DNA of 64,000 bases from Bacillota bacterium (GCA_023386815.1 JAEWIZ010000030.1:27846-91845), one strand, 5' to 3'; positions 55,305-63,640 are shown, counted from the stretch's first letter. Program-made: numbers and translations. The notes: generated by a model from the letters alone, not told the origin.

Positions 55305-55901
55305 TTATTCTAAAATTATCATTCCGCCCTTTTCCTGATATCCCGTATTCCAAAGCTCCCGAAGAGGAAGCCAGTGGTAATTCCCGTAGGTAGCAGCCTT
55401 GACAAAAAGTTCATCCCCCTTCTGTTCATACCCTACTAACAGGAACCAATGCCATACAAAGAATTTCATACTCGAAGCTTTATGTTTTAAGAGTAAAAAT
55501 GGAATTGGCAAGCCGCTATCGATCTGTTTACGAATCTGTACCGCTGCCTCCTCGACTGGTCGATCTCCCGAAAAATCACTTACCGTTAATGTATTCTCTC
55601 CTGCCTCTGATAGGTACTTCGTTATACCATCCATATATATTTTCAAGGTATTAATGCCGCTCCATCTCGGTTTGAGATATGGCTTCATCTTAGCAGAAAA
55701 ACTAATATAATCCTCTTTATTTAAATTATTAATATCAAAGGGGTACAAATGCGTTTTATTCTGATATAAACTCATATATATACTTGTATCACAAACGGTA
55801 GCTGCTGCACATCCACCCAGTTTCATCATAGGATCACGAAACCAGTCCTGATTGCCACCATAGGAACGATCTACCGTGAAATATTGCAATTCCTTCTTCA
55901 T
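55305..55901 (-). CDS. C39-like papain-fold protein of unknown role
   Basis: 198 residues, no signal peptide. It has the layout of the peptidase C39 superfamily: the candidate Cys31 in KLGGCAAATVCD, His near 150 in FFVWHWFLLVGYE, and a polar residue near 173 in ATYGNYHWLPL. There are no ABC transporter domains and no obvious peptide substrate next to it. It could be a deaminase- or transglutaminase-like relative rather than a protease. AGGAG is twelve bases before the ATG, so the start is slightly uncertain. Confidence 0.65.
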   Translation of the reverse strand: MKKELQYFTVDRSYGGNQDWFRDPMMKLGGCAAATVCDTSIYMSLYQNKTHLYPFDINNLNKEDYISFSAKMKPYLKPRWSGINTLKIYMDGITKYLSEAGENTLTVSDFSGDRPVEEAAVQIRKQIDSGLPIPFLLLKHKASSMKFFVWHWFLLVGYEQKGDELFVKAATYGNYHWLPLRELWNTGYQEKGGMIILE

Positions 55902-56320
55902 TCTTTCTGTTCATCTCCTTATCAGTAAAACCATAACCATGTCCTGTTGCACTTAAATTATATCAACTAATTTCTGAAATAGATACCGTTATATTTTGAA
56001 AAAAATATCCCATACATTAATTTATGATACAGATGGAAAGGAGACACAAGTATATGGCTGATAAGGTAGAATTTAATCATATCTTTATCATATGGAGTAG
56101 TTTTAGGGTGGTCAGATTATTTCTCTAGCCTTCCTATTTTTGAAAGGTTCGTAATTATCAAATATATATACTGTCACTTAGGACGAATCCACTTATATCA
56201 TGAGAAAAGTCGTACCTGGGGTACGACTTTGTTGCTTTCCTTTTACTCATCAAACTTCTTTTGCTTCCCTTCATAAATAGTGAAAAAAGTTTTCCACATA
56301 GCAAAAATAAAGAAAAGTTA
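55902..56320. other. Intergenic region with small reading frames
   Basis: 419 bp between the C39-like and cupin genes. On the plus strand a 24-codon frame (56054-56128, starts MADKVEFNHIFII) has a good AAGGAGAC nine bases upstream but is too short to identify; it may be the start of a lost gene. On the minus strand an 18-codon frame near 56247-56303 ends YEGKQKKFDE, resembling the tail VEGKLKKFDE of the small frame at 57594-57707. The rest is AT-rich with nothing recognisable. Confidence 0.3.
56206..56230 (-). terminator. Hairpin terminator downstream of the cupin gene
   Basis: Perfect 11-bp stem AAAGTCGTACC / GGTACGACTTT with a 3-nt loop; TTTTCTC follows on the minus strand. Confidence 0.75.
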
Positions 56321-56668
56321 TTAAACATTTGCATCTGTAGCAAAGGCCTCTGAACCCATTGGTGAAATTGTAACGTAAAGGCGTAAGACATCTTCACCGG
56401 TGTTTATAACCTGCAAGCTTTCCTGACCATCAACTTGCATTAACTCGCCCACCTGCAGCGAGGTTTCATTACCATCTGTGACAACCTTGGCATTACCCTC
56501 CATGACCTGCAGGAAAAGGGTTGATTCTAGATGTGTGTGTCCCGGAAGTATTTCCCCTTTTGCAATGTTTAGGACAAATGCAATTACATTATCGCTTTTG
56601 AAAAGCATCCGCTTGGCGATCTTCCCCTGTGGCTCAATAAAATAATCCTTGAAATTAAACTTGTTCAT
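56321..56668 (-). CDS. Small cupin-domain protein
   Basis: 115 residues, a single cupin barrel: GEILPGHTHLESTLFLQVMEGNAKVVTDGNETSLQVGELMQVD carries the two motifs, with His residues in PGHTHLES and the later glycine turns, but the second-motif His is replaced by Gln (VDGQESLQVIN). Such small cupins may bind metal and sugars or act as isomerases; the function is unknown. AAAGGAGG precedes the ATG at ideal distance. Confidence 0.85.
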   Translation of the reverse strand: MNKFNFKDYFIEPQGKIAKRMLFKSDNVIAFVLNIAKGEILPGHTHLESTLFLQVMEGNAKVVTDGNETSLQVGELMQVDGQESLQVINTGEDVLRLYVTISPMGSEAFATDANV

Positions 56669-56987
56669 AGATAATTCCTCCTTTAAGTTAGGCTTAAATT
56701 TTAATATACCCTAATTGGGGCATATTATTGATGACATTTATGTTGTAATGATCATCGAACCGGTTGAAAAGTGTTTAAACCGTACCACTGAATGACGTGA
56801 TTTTTGTTCAATACCGGAATGATTCTTGACTGTTCGGCCGCGGAGAATTTGTGATAAAACTCACCGTTAAGATAGTGAGCACTCAGCCCTGCCTAACATA
56901 TTAAAATTATAATTATATAAACATAATGAGTAGTCTGCTCGAACAGATTGTAATTTATCAACTTCGTGTTATGCTCATAATTGCGGG
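56669..56987. other. Intergenic region, no gene seen
   Basis: 319 bp between msrA and the cupin gene. A weak hairpin CTCAC/GTGAG lies near 56865-56885. I find no long frame, RNA gene or repeat. It should contain the cupin promoter. Confidence 0.4.
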
Positions 56988-57461
56988 TTATAAATATTTG
57001 TGTAATAACTCTTTAGGGATATGACAATAGTCATTAGGGCACCGATCTAATCTATCTTGATGTTCATCTGCACTTTTTACGTAATTCATAAGCGGAAGGA
57101 CTTCCACTACGATTTTGTCCCTATCTGCTCTTTTTGTTATATAATTCTTGGCATCTTCCAAATGTCGAGGTACTTTACTATATACGCCTGTACGGTATTT
57201 TTTTCCCACGTCATTACCTTGTTTATTCACACTGTAAGGATCTATAATCTCAAAAAAATAATCCATTAGTTGAGAAACAGTAACAATATCAGAGTCAAAT
57301 TCTGTTTTTACGCATTCCGCATAACCATCATACTCGCCTTCGAGGGTATCTGAATAACCATTTGCTCGTCCTGCTTGAGTATTAATTACACCTTTCAATG
57401 TTTTGAAAAATGCTTGTACACCCCAGAGACAACCACCTGCAAAATATATTGTTTCAATCAT
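56988..57461 (-). CDS. msrA: Peptide methionine sulfoxide reductase A
   Basis: 157 residues from the ATG at 57461 (AGGTGA upstream); the frame also contains a GTG at 57470. The catalytic motif is FAGGCLWG (Cys11), with Leu where most MsrA have Phe (GCFWG). Also present are GYSDTLEGEYDGYAECVKTEFD near 35-56, and two C-terminal Cys (RCPNDYCHIP near 140-147) that could recycle the enzyme. Repairs oxidised methionine (S-sulfoxide) in proteins. Confidence 0.94.
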   Translation of the reverse strand: MIETIYFAGGCLWGVQAFFKTLKGVINTQAGRANGYSDTLEGEYDGYAECVKTEFDSDIVTVSQLMDYFFEIIDPYSVNKQGNDVGKKYRTGVYSKVPRHLEDAKNYITKRADRDKIVVEVLPLMNYVKSADEHQDRLDRCPNDYCHIPKELLHKYL

Positions 57462-57593
57462 AATATTCACCTATTTTCTTTCGTCAAATATGAATAATCA
57501 TTACATCAGACCTTAGGCTGCTGTTTTACACAACTCAATACTCTTTCTTATGGCATCATTATTTCTACTATAAAAAAGAGGGGTTCTTCCGTA

Positions 57594-57707
57594 CTACTCA
57601 TCAAATTTCTTCAGTTTCCCTTCGACCTTCATCATACGTTCCTCATAGCCATCTATCTTTGTATCCAGGTAATCCAAAGTATTCTGTGGCTCTTCCACTT
57701 TAGCCAT
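57594..57707 (-). CDS. Small coiled-coil reading frame (37 codons)
   Basis: Protein MAKVEEPQNTLDYLDTKI..., strongly charged and helical, ending GKLKKFDE. No good ribosome binding site; its start overlaps the end of the frame before it. It resembles the tail helix of MerR-type regulators and may be a fragment. A similar YEGKQKKFDE ending occurs near 56250. Confidence 0.3.
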   Translation of the reverse strand: MAKVEEPQNTLDYLDTKIDGYEERMMKVEGKLKKFDE

Positions 57708-57945
57708 TTTTTAGCTCAGTGTTTTGTTTAAGATAACCCTGCATACAGGTAAATAGCAGCATTCTTCGATAGTTTATGAATGTATCTATTTGCTTCAGCC
57801 AAAAATCATCAATATGATTTTCTGTTTCATACCCATTGATAAATTCATTAAAATAACGTTGTATCGGTTCTTTGTTGTAGACATTATTAAAATTACCGCC
57901 TTCCAGATCAAACATGATACCTTGAACCGGAACAACGATAAATTT
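57700..57945 (-). pseudogene. Remnant of an aminoglycoside-phosphotransferase-like gene
   Basis: An open stretch from a stop at 57946-57948 to the stop at 57700. It translates to VPVQGIMFDLEGGNF, IQRYFNEFINGYETENHIDDFW and IDTFINYRRMLLFTCMQGYL. The pattern of F..GY..EN followed by W...I..F..YR matches the C-terminal end of APH/choline-kinase-like phosphotransferases in Firmicutes. The N-terminal kinase part (ATP loop, HGD motif) is missing and upstream frames show nothing of it. So this looks like a decayed 3' fragment. The family call rests on pattern memory and is tentative. Confidence 0.4.
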
Positions 57946-58004
57946 CTATTTGAGGTTTTCCCTTTCATTATCTGTTCTGTATGAATTATTACCAAACATT
58001 TAAT

Positions 58005-58931
58005 CTATCTTTTTATGGATATTGCCATTCTGTGATAAGTATGTCTAACACCTCTAATTGCTGTTCCATATGCTAAAATGTTCTCTGGTAACGCCATTCC
58101 AAAGTATCCCGTATCCCCCAAGTGATGTATATCAGTTCCTGTCATTTTACACATTAATGCAATTTCTTTTATTGTTGCTGTATCTGCTCCTTCTTGAGAG
58201 GTACCAATTGTTGTTAATGTTAAGACTCCTAGGCTATGTGCATATAAAACAAGTTCTCTAATATACTCCATTGTAATTCCAGGAACAGTTCCCGGTGCTG
58301 GCATAAGTACAATATCTATTCCAGCATCTACAAAATTACGTATATCATCCTTAGTAATGATCTTTTCACCAGATTCCGCAAGAATACCCGAGCCATGCAT
58401 CTTGCCGGAGATAATTACTATATTATCACCTAAATTCTCTCGTATCATTTTAATAGATTCCGTGATTGCCTTATTACTTACACCGCTTCCTGGATTTCCT
58501 GTTAAGATGATAAGATCTACACCCATTTCATAAGCTACCTTAACATTTTCATAAGTTGCTTTCCGGCCTTCTGTCATTTTCCATAATGGATTATCTTCCT
58601 CTTTATTAGATAAAGATTGCTCCACTGGTTCCAGATTAATACCAATGGGACGTCCAGTAAGGCGCTTAATCTCTTTAATCGTATCTTTGGATTCCACTTT
58701 AGGCATGCCAAGAATAACAGGTTCATTTACATCAAATAGATTTAATATAATGATATCTGCTCCCATTGCAGCTACAAATTCTGCATTAGTTACATCACCA
58801 AGCATTGGCATAGTGACTCCTATAGTTTCACATGCTAGAATTCTACCCTCACTTTTCCTAATCGCTTCTAATAATTCTTTACCTGTCATCTTTTCAAAAT
58901 CCGAGCTATTGCAATCTAAAAATCTTTTCAT
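58005..58931 (-). CDS. TIM-barrel protein of unknown function
   Basis: 308 residues, strong AAAGGAGG before the ATG. The sequence alternates strands and helices like a TIM barrel of the PEP-mutase or nicotinate/phosphate-binding kind: GRILACETIGVTMPMLGDVTNAEFVAAMGADIIILNLFD near 29-67, GRPIGINLEPVEQ near 93, GVDLIILTGNPGSGVSN near 137, and FVDAGIDIVLMPAPGTVPG near 203. It ends in a His-rich patch (GTDIHHLGDTGYFG near 268). Relatives are often mislabelled haloacid dehalogenase-like; no haloacid motifs are present. No operon partners. Confidence 0.7.
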   Translation of the reverse strand: MKRFLDCNSSDFEKMTGKELLEAIRKSEGRILACETIGVTMPMLGDVTNAEFVAAMGADIIILNLFDVNEPVILGMPKVESKDTIKEIKRLTGRPIGINLEPVEQSLSNKEEDNPLWKMTEGRKATYENVKVAYEMGVDLIILTGNPGSGVSNKAITESIKMIRENLGDNIVIISGKMHGSGILAESGEKIITKDDIRNFVDAGIDIVLMPAPGTVPGITMEYIRELVLYAHSLGVLTLTTIGTSQEGADTATIKEIALMCKMTGTDIHHLGDTGYFGMALPENILAYGTAIRGVRHTYHRMAISIKR

Positions 58932-59276
58932 AATTGCCTCCTTTATAATATTTTTATTTTATCATAGAAAGCCTTAGGTAAATACTTAATTTACAGACGT
59001 TGTTTCACCGTGTCTATCTAACAGAGCGATATATTAATATTTATTTCATATTCAGCCCTTGCCATTTTAGGGATAATTGCACGAATGTTTAAATGCCAAT
59101 CATCACAACCAAGTAATTATACTAGAATTTCTTGATATATCTTCATCTTCCATTAGTTCGACAATACGTGCTTCAAGCTGTTTGGGTTCATTCTATAGAC
59201 ATAATGGGAAGTTCGGTTTACATCGCAAATTGTAAAATATATTAACACAATCTCCATGATAGAAGATGTGCTAACC
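58932..59276 (-). pseudogene. Intergenic region with traces of a decayed gene
   Basis: 345 bp without an intact gene. Between about 59018 and 59190 the minus strand shows protein-like stretches in two frames (PKQLEARIVELMEDEDI, then WHLNIRAIIPKMARAEYEI), as expected of a degraded gene, but I cannot identify it. The word ACATAATGGGAAGTT lies at 59199-59213. Confidence 0.25.
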
Positions 59277-59498
59277 TTACTTATTCTTAAGCTTATCAAG
59301 AATTAGTATAGTGCAAAATATTACTGTAAACATTAATCCGACTAATAAAGCGTGAGTTGGTAGATGATATGAGGCTTCTACTTCGGAATAACCAAACGCT
59401 ACAACCAGAAGTCTACCAATCAAAAAATATGAAATTGTTACAGACAAGAAAGTCAACCCGAAAGCTTTTAGTATAAGTTTAAATGTATTATCTTCCAT
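59277..59498 (-). CDS. Small two-helix membrane protein
   Basis: 73 residues with two hydrophobic segments (about 10-34 and 47-67), a short loop containing YHLPTH, and a Lys-rich end. AGAGGTGG five bases before the ATG supports it as a real gene. No family recognised. Confidence 0.6.
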   Translation of the reverse strand: MEDNTFKLILKAFGLTFLSVTISYFLIGRLLVVAFGYSEVEASYHLPTHALLVGLMFTVIFCTILILDKLKNK

Positions 59499-59603
59499 AT
59501 TTCCACCTCTTTAAATAAATTTACATTTTATATCAATTACGAATATCTTCTAATACATGAGTCTTCCTAATAAACATAATGGGAAGTTGTATTACCAACA
59601 ACA

Positions 59604-60192
59604 TTAAATTTTACAATAATTACGATAAAATAGTGAGGTCGGAGTTTCATATCGATTGTGTCCTTGCATACTCTTTTTATATTTCCAGCATCGAATTGCC
59701 TCTTCTAGCGACTTCCTTGTATTATTTGCAAGAAAATCTCGAATGTAAGCATTGTATTCAGACTGCTTATCAATAGTTGTTTTACCTTTTTTCTTTTTCT
59801 CTAAAATATCATAATAGGCAGCTATTGCTTCACTATAATTCTTATCAGCATTCTCTTTTAACCACTTCTGAAAAGCGACATTAAACGAAAAGCTCTTGCC
59901 GATTCTTTCTTTGAAAAAATTTCGATGCTTTTCCGTGCAAACAAAGTCAGGTTCTATCTCCTCCGTATCCAGAATTGATGCGACATTTGACGGCGCTTTA
60001 GTTTTAGTAGAAACAGATAGCACTTCCCCTGCATCAAGAAAACAAGCAATTCTTTCTGCAATTTCTATTTTCCCGCCAGAGGTTGGAAGCTTGTTTTCTC
60101 TACAAAAAACCACAAGCTCTTCTTTTAAGTAATAAAAAACTGCGAAATGTTTTCTCAATTAATTGCTTATCTAAATTTGGCCTTTCATTCAT
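59604..60192 (-). pseudogene. SAP-domain protein (DUF6434-like) split by a frameshift
   Basis: From the ATG at 60192 (AGGAG seven bases upstream) the frame reads MNERPNLDKQLIEKTFRSF, then a run of six T (minus strand; A run at 60134-60139) shifts it. The continuing frame gives YYLKEELVVFCRENKLPTSGGKIEIAERIACFL, a SAP-type DNA-binding helix pair, and a C-terminal DUF6434-like part (FKERIGKSFSFNVAFQKWLKENADKNYSEAIAAYYDILEKKKKGKTTIDKQSEYN). Removing one T restores a protein of about 195 residues whose joined FRSFYYLKEEL matches the family. So it is either a pseudogene or a sequencing error at the homopolymer. An ATG at 60158 starts the second frame, but without a ribosome binding site. Confidence 0.8.
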
Positions 60193-60228
60193 TTGTAATC
60201 TCCTGTTTATCTTAATTGGCGCCCGTGT

Positions 60229-60257
60229 CAATTCGGTACGCAGTGCGTTCCGAATTG
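60229..60257. repeat. Inverted repeat between SAP and nuclease genes
   Basis: CAATTCGG (60229-60236) / CCGAATTG (60250-60257) enclose a second stem ACGCA/TGCGT with a one-base loop and one T/T mismatch. It has no U tract. A terminator or a recombination-type site is possible. Confidence 0.5.
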
Positions 60258-60285
60258 ATAACGTTATAATATAATGAGAAGTCTT

Positions 60286-61350
60286 TTATTCGATTTTCCA
60301 TAATACTTTTAATCGTTCCACAGTAAAATCCCATTTAGCATCTGTAGGGCGACATACAGTATTTTGATTTCCAAAAAATCCAAGTTCCTTTATTGCGCTT
60401 TTTTCAGTAACAGTTTTCAACCACTTAACTTTTACAACGTATTCAGCCTTTTCTTCATCATCCATTGAATAAAGATAATTTCCATCGACTCCCAACTCTT
60501 GAAAATCCTTTTCCTCATTCTCCACTATGAATCTGACATTTTTAGCAATTTGAGATTCCGATTCAACAATCCCAACTCCTACATACCCTTTATGTGGTAT
60601 GTTTACCCAAATGCGATCACCTGGTGTAAGCATTTTTAAGGTATTTGAATACCAGTTTCCACCACCGGCAGAAACAAATCCGAGTTTTATCGCATCATTC
60701 CATTTCCGCTCACCAGAGCCAAAAGAGACATAGTATTCATGGTTCCATTTCCGTAAAGATTTCTCACTCGGTATTTGTACCTCAACATCTTCTTGAAACC
60801 AAACATGGCTAATTAAGCGTTCGCCGTTATTTTGAAACACAGAAAAGAATAATATATTTATGTCAACTTGGTATTTGTCTCTTAAATATGTAATAATTCG
60901 CTCTGTACTATCATCCATTTTTGTGGCAACAATGACCATTTTTACATTCTGATTAATCGAATCTTCATCTAGCTTATATCCAAATTTTATTTCGAATGCG
61001 TCATTCAGGGTCTGTTTATTTTGGGAAAATTGCAAATAGTACTCAGCAATTTCTTCAAGTCTTAACGCACCCATACAAGATGCATAATCAATAACCTGAG
61101 CGGTTACCTCACGAGGGGTTAACTCCTTTTTTAGTTCTACAACAACTAAATCACCGTCACGATCCATACATAAAATATCAATATATTTACCAGCATTGGT
61201 TTTTATTTGGTGTCCTATTACAAGCCAGTCCTTATTTAATATCTCTATATTCGTACAAAGCAAATCTTCAAGTTCCTTTTCGTTTAACAATTTATCTCTC
61301 TGAAGTGGCTGCTTTGCATCTAGAGACCAAATTATTTGTGAAATTGCCAT
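60286..61350 (-). CDS. PDDEXK nuclease (DUF91/NucS-like) with PUA-like C-terminus
   Basis: 354 residues from the ATG at 61350 (AGGTGA upstream). N-terminal nuclease motif: KYIDILCMDRDGDLVVVELKKE (near 66-87) gives the D...ExK catalytic set, and TAQVIDYASCMGALRLEEIAEYY follows. The C-terminal half (about 205-354) has LTPGDRIWVNIPHKGYVGVGIVE and AEYVVKVKWLKTV, the pattern of EVE/PUA-type base-reading folds. A nuclease tied to a possible modified-base reader would fit a DNA-defence role, but no activity is known. Stands 88 bp after a membrane protein gene on the same strand. Confidence 0.75.
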   Translation of the reverse strand: MAISQIIWSLDAKQPLQRDKLLNEKELEDLLCTNIEILNKDWLVIGHQIKTNAGKYIDILCMDRDGDLVVVELKKELTPREVTAQVIDYASCMGALRLEEIAEYYLQFSQNKQTLNDAFEIKFGYKLDEDSINQNVKMVIVATKMDDSTERIITYLRDKYQVDINILFFSVFQNNGERLISHVWFQEDVEVQIPSEKSLRKWNHEYYVSFGSGERKWNDAIKLGFVSAGGGNWYSNTLKMLTPGDRIWVNIPHKGYVGVGIVESESQIAKNVRFIVENEEKDFQELGVDGNYLYSMDDEEKAEYVVKVKWLKTVTEKSAIKELGFFGNQNTVCRPTDAKWDFTVERLKVLWKIE

Positions 61351-61438
61351 TTTTATCACCTCGTATATTTTTGTCATAAAATTAATAGTAATATCCAGTT
61401 ATAAGATCTTTCAATTATAAATAGATTGAAAGTTTCCG

Positions 61439-62092
61439 TTAGTTACTTATTTTTAAGTAATCCGTTACATTTTTATATAATTCATCATACTTTGAATAAT
61501 CCAATTGACTTCTATTCTTTATTACATTTGCACTTCCATTAAAGTCATCTAAAAATTCATAATACTTATATAAAGCCATAATACTTATTGCGCAATTTAT
61601 ATCTAAATCAATTATTCTATTTTGAATTAACCTCCAGTTAGAAAAGTGATAATTGTTTTGCTTACCATCGTAATGATAATTAGTTCTTTCTTCTTTTATA
61701 GCTTTCAATAGATCTAAATCTGGATCGTTATGATATTTTTTTATATTATAATTATTACTTTTAATTTCATTCCAGAGCATTTCCTGACATAAAACTTTGG
61801 CAAGTATTTTATTACTCTCTACATGTTTTAATGATGCTTCTTCCTGCTTCACTTCTTTTTCATATTCAGACTTTCGTTGTGTATAAATTGCTCCTGTTAT
61901 AGCAAGCCAACTTCCTGCTAATGCTCCAAGAACTTCGATATATGAACTTTTATATCCTTGTTGCTTTAAACTTAATAATATCCAAGAAACTATATCATCC
62001 ACAAATGGTAGTTTAATAATTAATGGTGCAAACAAAAAAATACCTGTGATAAATATCATTGCGATGTAAATATTCCTTATATTCTTATTCAT
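61439..62092 (-). CDS. Membrane-anchored coiled-coil protein, unknown
   Basis: 217 residues. Two hydrophobic helices (about 8-28 and 52-70, the latter IEVLGALAGSWLAITGAIYT) are followed by a charged coiled coil (KSEYEKEVKQEEASLKHVESNKILAK) and a helical C-terminus of about 110 residues. AAGGATG precedes the ATG. Very AT-rich codon use. No family recognised; may form a pair with the nuclease gene. Confidence 0.65.
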   Translation of the reverse strand: MNKNIRNIYIAMIFITGIFLFAPLIIKLPFVDDIVSWILLSLKQQGYKSSYIEVLGALAGSWLAITGAIYTQRKSEYEKEVKQEEASLKHVESNKILAKVLCQEMLWNEIKSNNYNIKKYHNDPDLDLLKAIKEERTNYHYDGKQNNYHFSNWRLIQNRIIDLDINCAISIMALYKYYEFLDDFNGSANVIKNRSQLDYSKYDELYKNVTDYLKISN

Positions 62093-62387
62093 ATTATCAT
62101 CCTTCGCTTAATTATTTTTTAACTTCCCATTGGTACTATATAAGTATAAGAATCTAATTCATGTACAAGGGTTAGAAACTTATGCTTATTTATTTATAAT
62201 AAGAGGAGTAATGGTCTGGCGAACATCCCATTGGATTTAGCATCCGATCAATAATCTGCCAGCCATCCTCTTGTTATAAGCATTCGGTTCAGCAGGTTGA
62301 AACCTTAACGGCTTTCGTGTAACAAACCAATATGAATGTTAATAAGCAAGGATGGATGCCATTATCAATACACAAAGGAGAAAAAGT
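62093..62387 (+). ncRNA. IS110-type non-coding end, candidate bridge RNA
   Basis: The 295 bp before the transposase fold well in the part 62197-62279. ATAATAAGAGGA..ATGG.CTGGC (62197-62220) pairs with GCCAG.CAT.CCTCTTGTTAT (62258-62277), enclosing a loop with its own GGAT/ATCC stem. Another hairpin AGGTTGAAACCT follows near 62299-62310, inside a possible AAGC/GGCTT stem. IS110-group elements encode the bridge RNA that guides recombination in just this position, between the element's left end and the transposase. The exact RNA limits are not known; none of this has been tested by alignment. Confidence 0.55.
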
Positions 62388-63640
62388 ATGGTTAGTATTG
62401 GTATTGATATTTCTAAAGGTAAAAGCACAGTTTGCTTTTTAAAACCTTATGGTGAAGTGCTGCATAAACCTTTTGAAATACTGCACACTGAAAGCGGGCT
62501 TAATCACTTATCTGAGCTCATTATCTCTCTTAACGAAGATGTTAAAGTTGTTATGGAAGCAACAGGTTCATACCATATTCCTGTTCTTATGTACCTAAAA
62601 GAACGAGGAATCTTTGTTGCGGTAGTTAATCCATTAGTAATGAGCAAATATGCTAATCAGTCAATAAGAAAAGGAAAAACTGATAAACTTGATAGCATTA
62701 AGATCGCAAATTATGGTCTTGATTATTGGTTTCGCTTAGTAGATTATGCTCCTACTACTTCCATATATGAAGAATTAAAAGTTCTTAACAGACAATATCT
62801 CAGTTATCTTTCCATGCGAGTTCATGAAAGCAAGCACTTACAAATATATTAGATCGTACTATGCCCGGTATTAAAACTCAACTTATGAATCGATCGGATG
62901 TCCCTGATAGAGACAAATTATGCGATTTTGTAAAAGAATACTGGCACTTTGACAATGTTACCTACATGACAGAAGAACAATTTATTGTCAGCTATAATAA
63001 TTGGGCAAAAACCAACAGATATCAAGTATCCTCTGCGAAAGCCAGGAGAATATATATAATGGCACAAGACAGTGTTCCTACCTTATCCTCCTGCATTTCA
63101 TCAACAAAACTCTTAGTGTTAGAGTCTGTTCACGTTTTACATGTGATAGATACAACCCTTGCTTTGATACTTTCTCAAATGAGAACTTTAGTAAAATCCT
63201 TAAAAGAATATGAAACTGTCATGGCAATGCCTGGTGTAGGAGAAATTTTAGGTCCGAGAATTATCGCCGAAATCGGCGATGTACGTCGTTTTCATAGTGC
63301 AAGTGCACTTGTTGCTTATGCTGGCTTAGATGCTCCTCCGTTTCAGTCCGGTACCTATATGGCTGGTAAACGTAGTATTTCTAAGCGTGGATCTTCACCC
63401 CTAAGAAAAACAGGTTTCGAGATAATGATGTATTTAAAAAGTGTAAAGCCTTGTGAAGATAATGCTGTTTATCTATTTATGTTAAAAAAGGAAAGCGAAG
63501 GTAAACCTTTACGAGTAGCTAAAATTGCTGCGCTAAATAAATTTCTTCACATTTATTACGCAAGAGTCAAAGAAATTTATAATTAAATAATTGCGCTGCC
63601 GTTTCCTTGGTCCAGCTTATGTATTTTAAGGTGGCTTTAT
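62150..63640 (+). mobile_element. IS110-family insertion sequence (ends approximate)
   Basis: Transposase plus upstream non-coding end as described. IS110 elements have no terminal inverted repeats or target duplications, so the limits cannot be fixed from one copy; the given coordinates are estimates. It lies between the membrane coiled-coil gene and a truncated gene at the window end, in a region with other decayed genes. Confidence 0.7.
62388..63586 (+). pseudogene. IS110-family transposase, frameshifted
   Basis: Start at the ATG at 62388 (AAGGAG seven bases upstream). The first frame (62388-62852) has the N-terminal DEDD RuvC-like domain: VSIGIDISKGKSTVCF, KVVMEATGSYHIPV and KTDKLDSIKIANYG hold the four acids. 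It then stops after HESKHLQIY. The second frame (62861-63586) continues the same protein with the Transposase_20 domain (MAMPGVGEILGPRIIAEIGDVRRFHSASALVAYAGLD; GKRSISKRGSSPLRKTG with the Ser nucleophile region). Adding one A in the AAA at 62842-62844 gives QNILDRTMPG and joins the frames, about 400 residues. A real mutation or a base-calling error. Confidence 0.88.

Noticed and set aside
57795..57995. 66-codon frame overlapping the APH-like remnant
   Set aside because: No recognisable protein pattern; the overlapping frame gives a better match to a known family end.
60229..60257. Integron attC site
   Set aside because: The inverted repeat lacks the conserved GTTRRRY core and there is no integrase; kept only as an inverted repeat.
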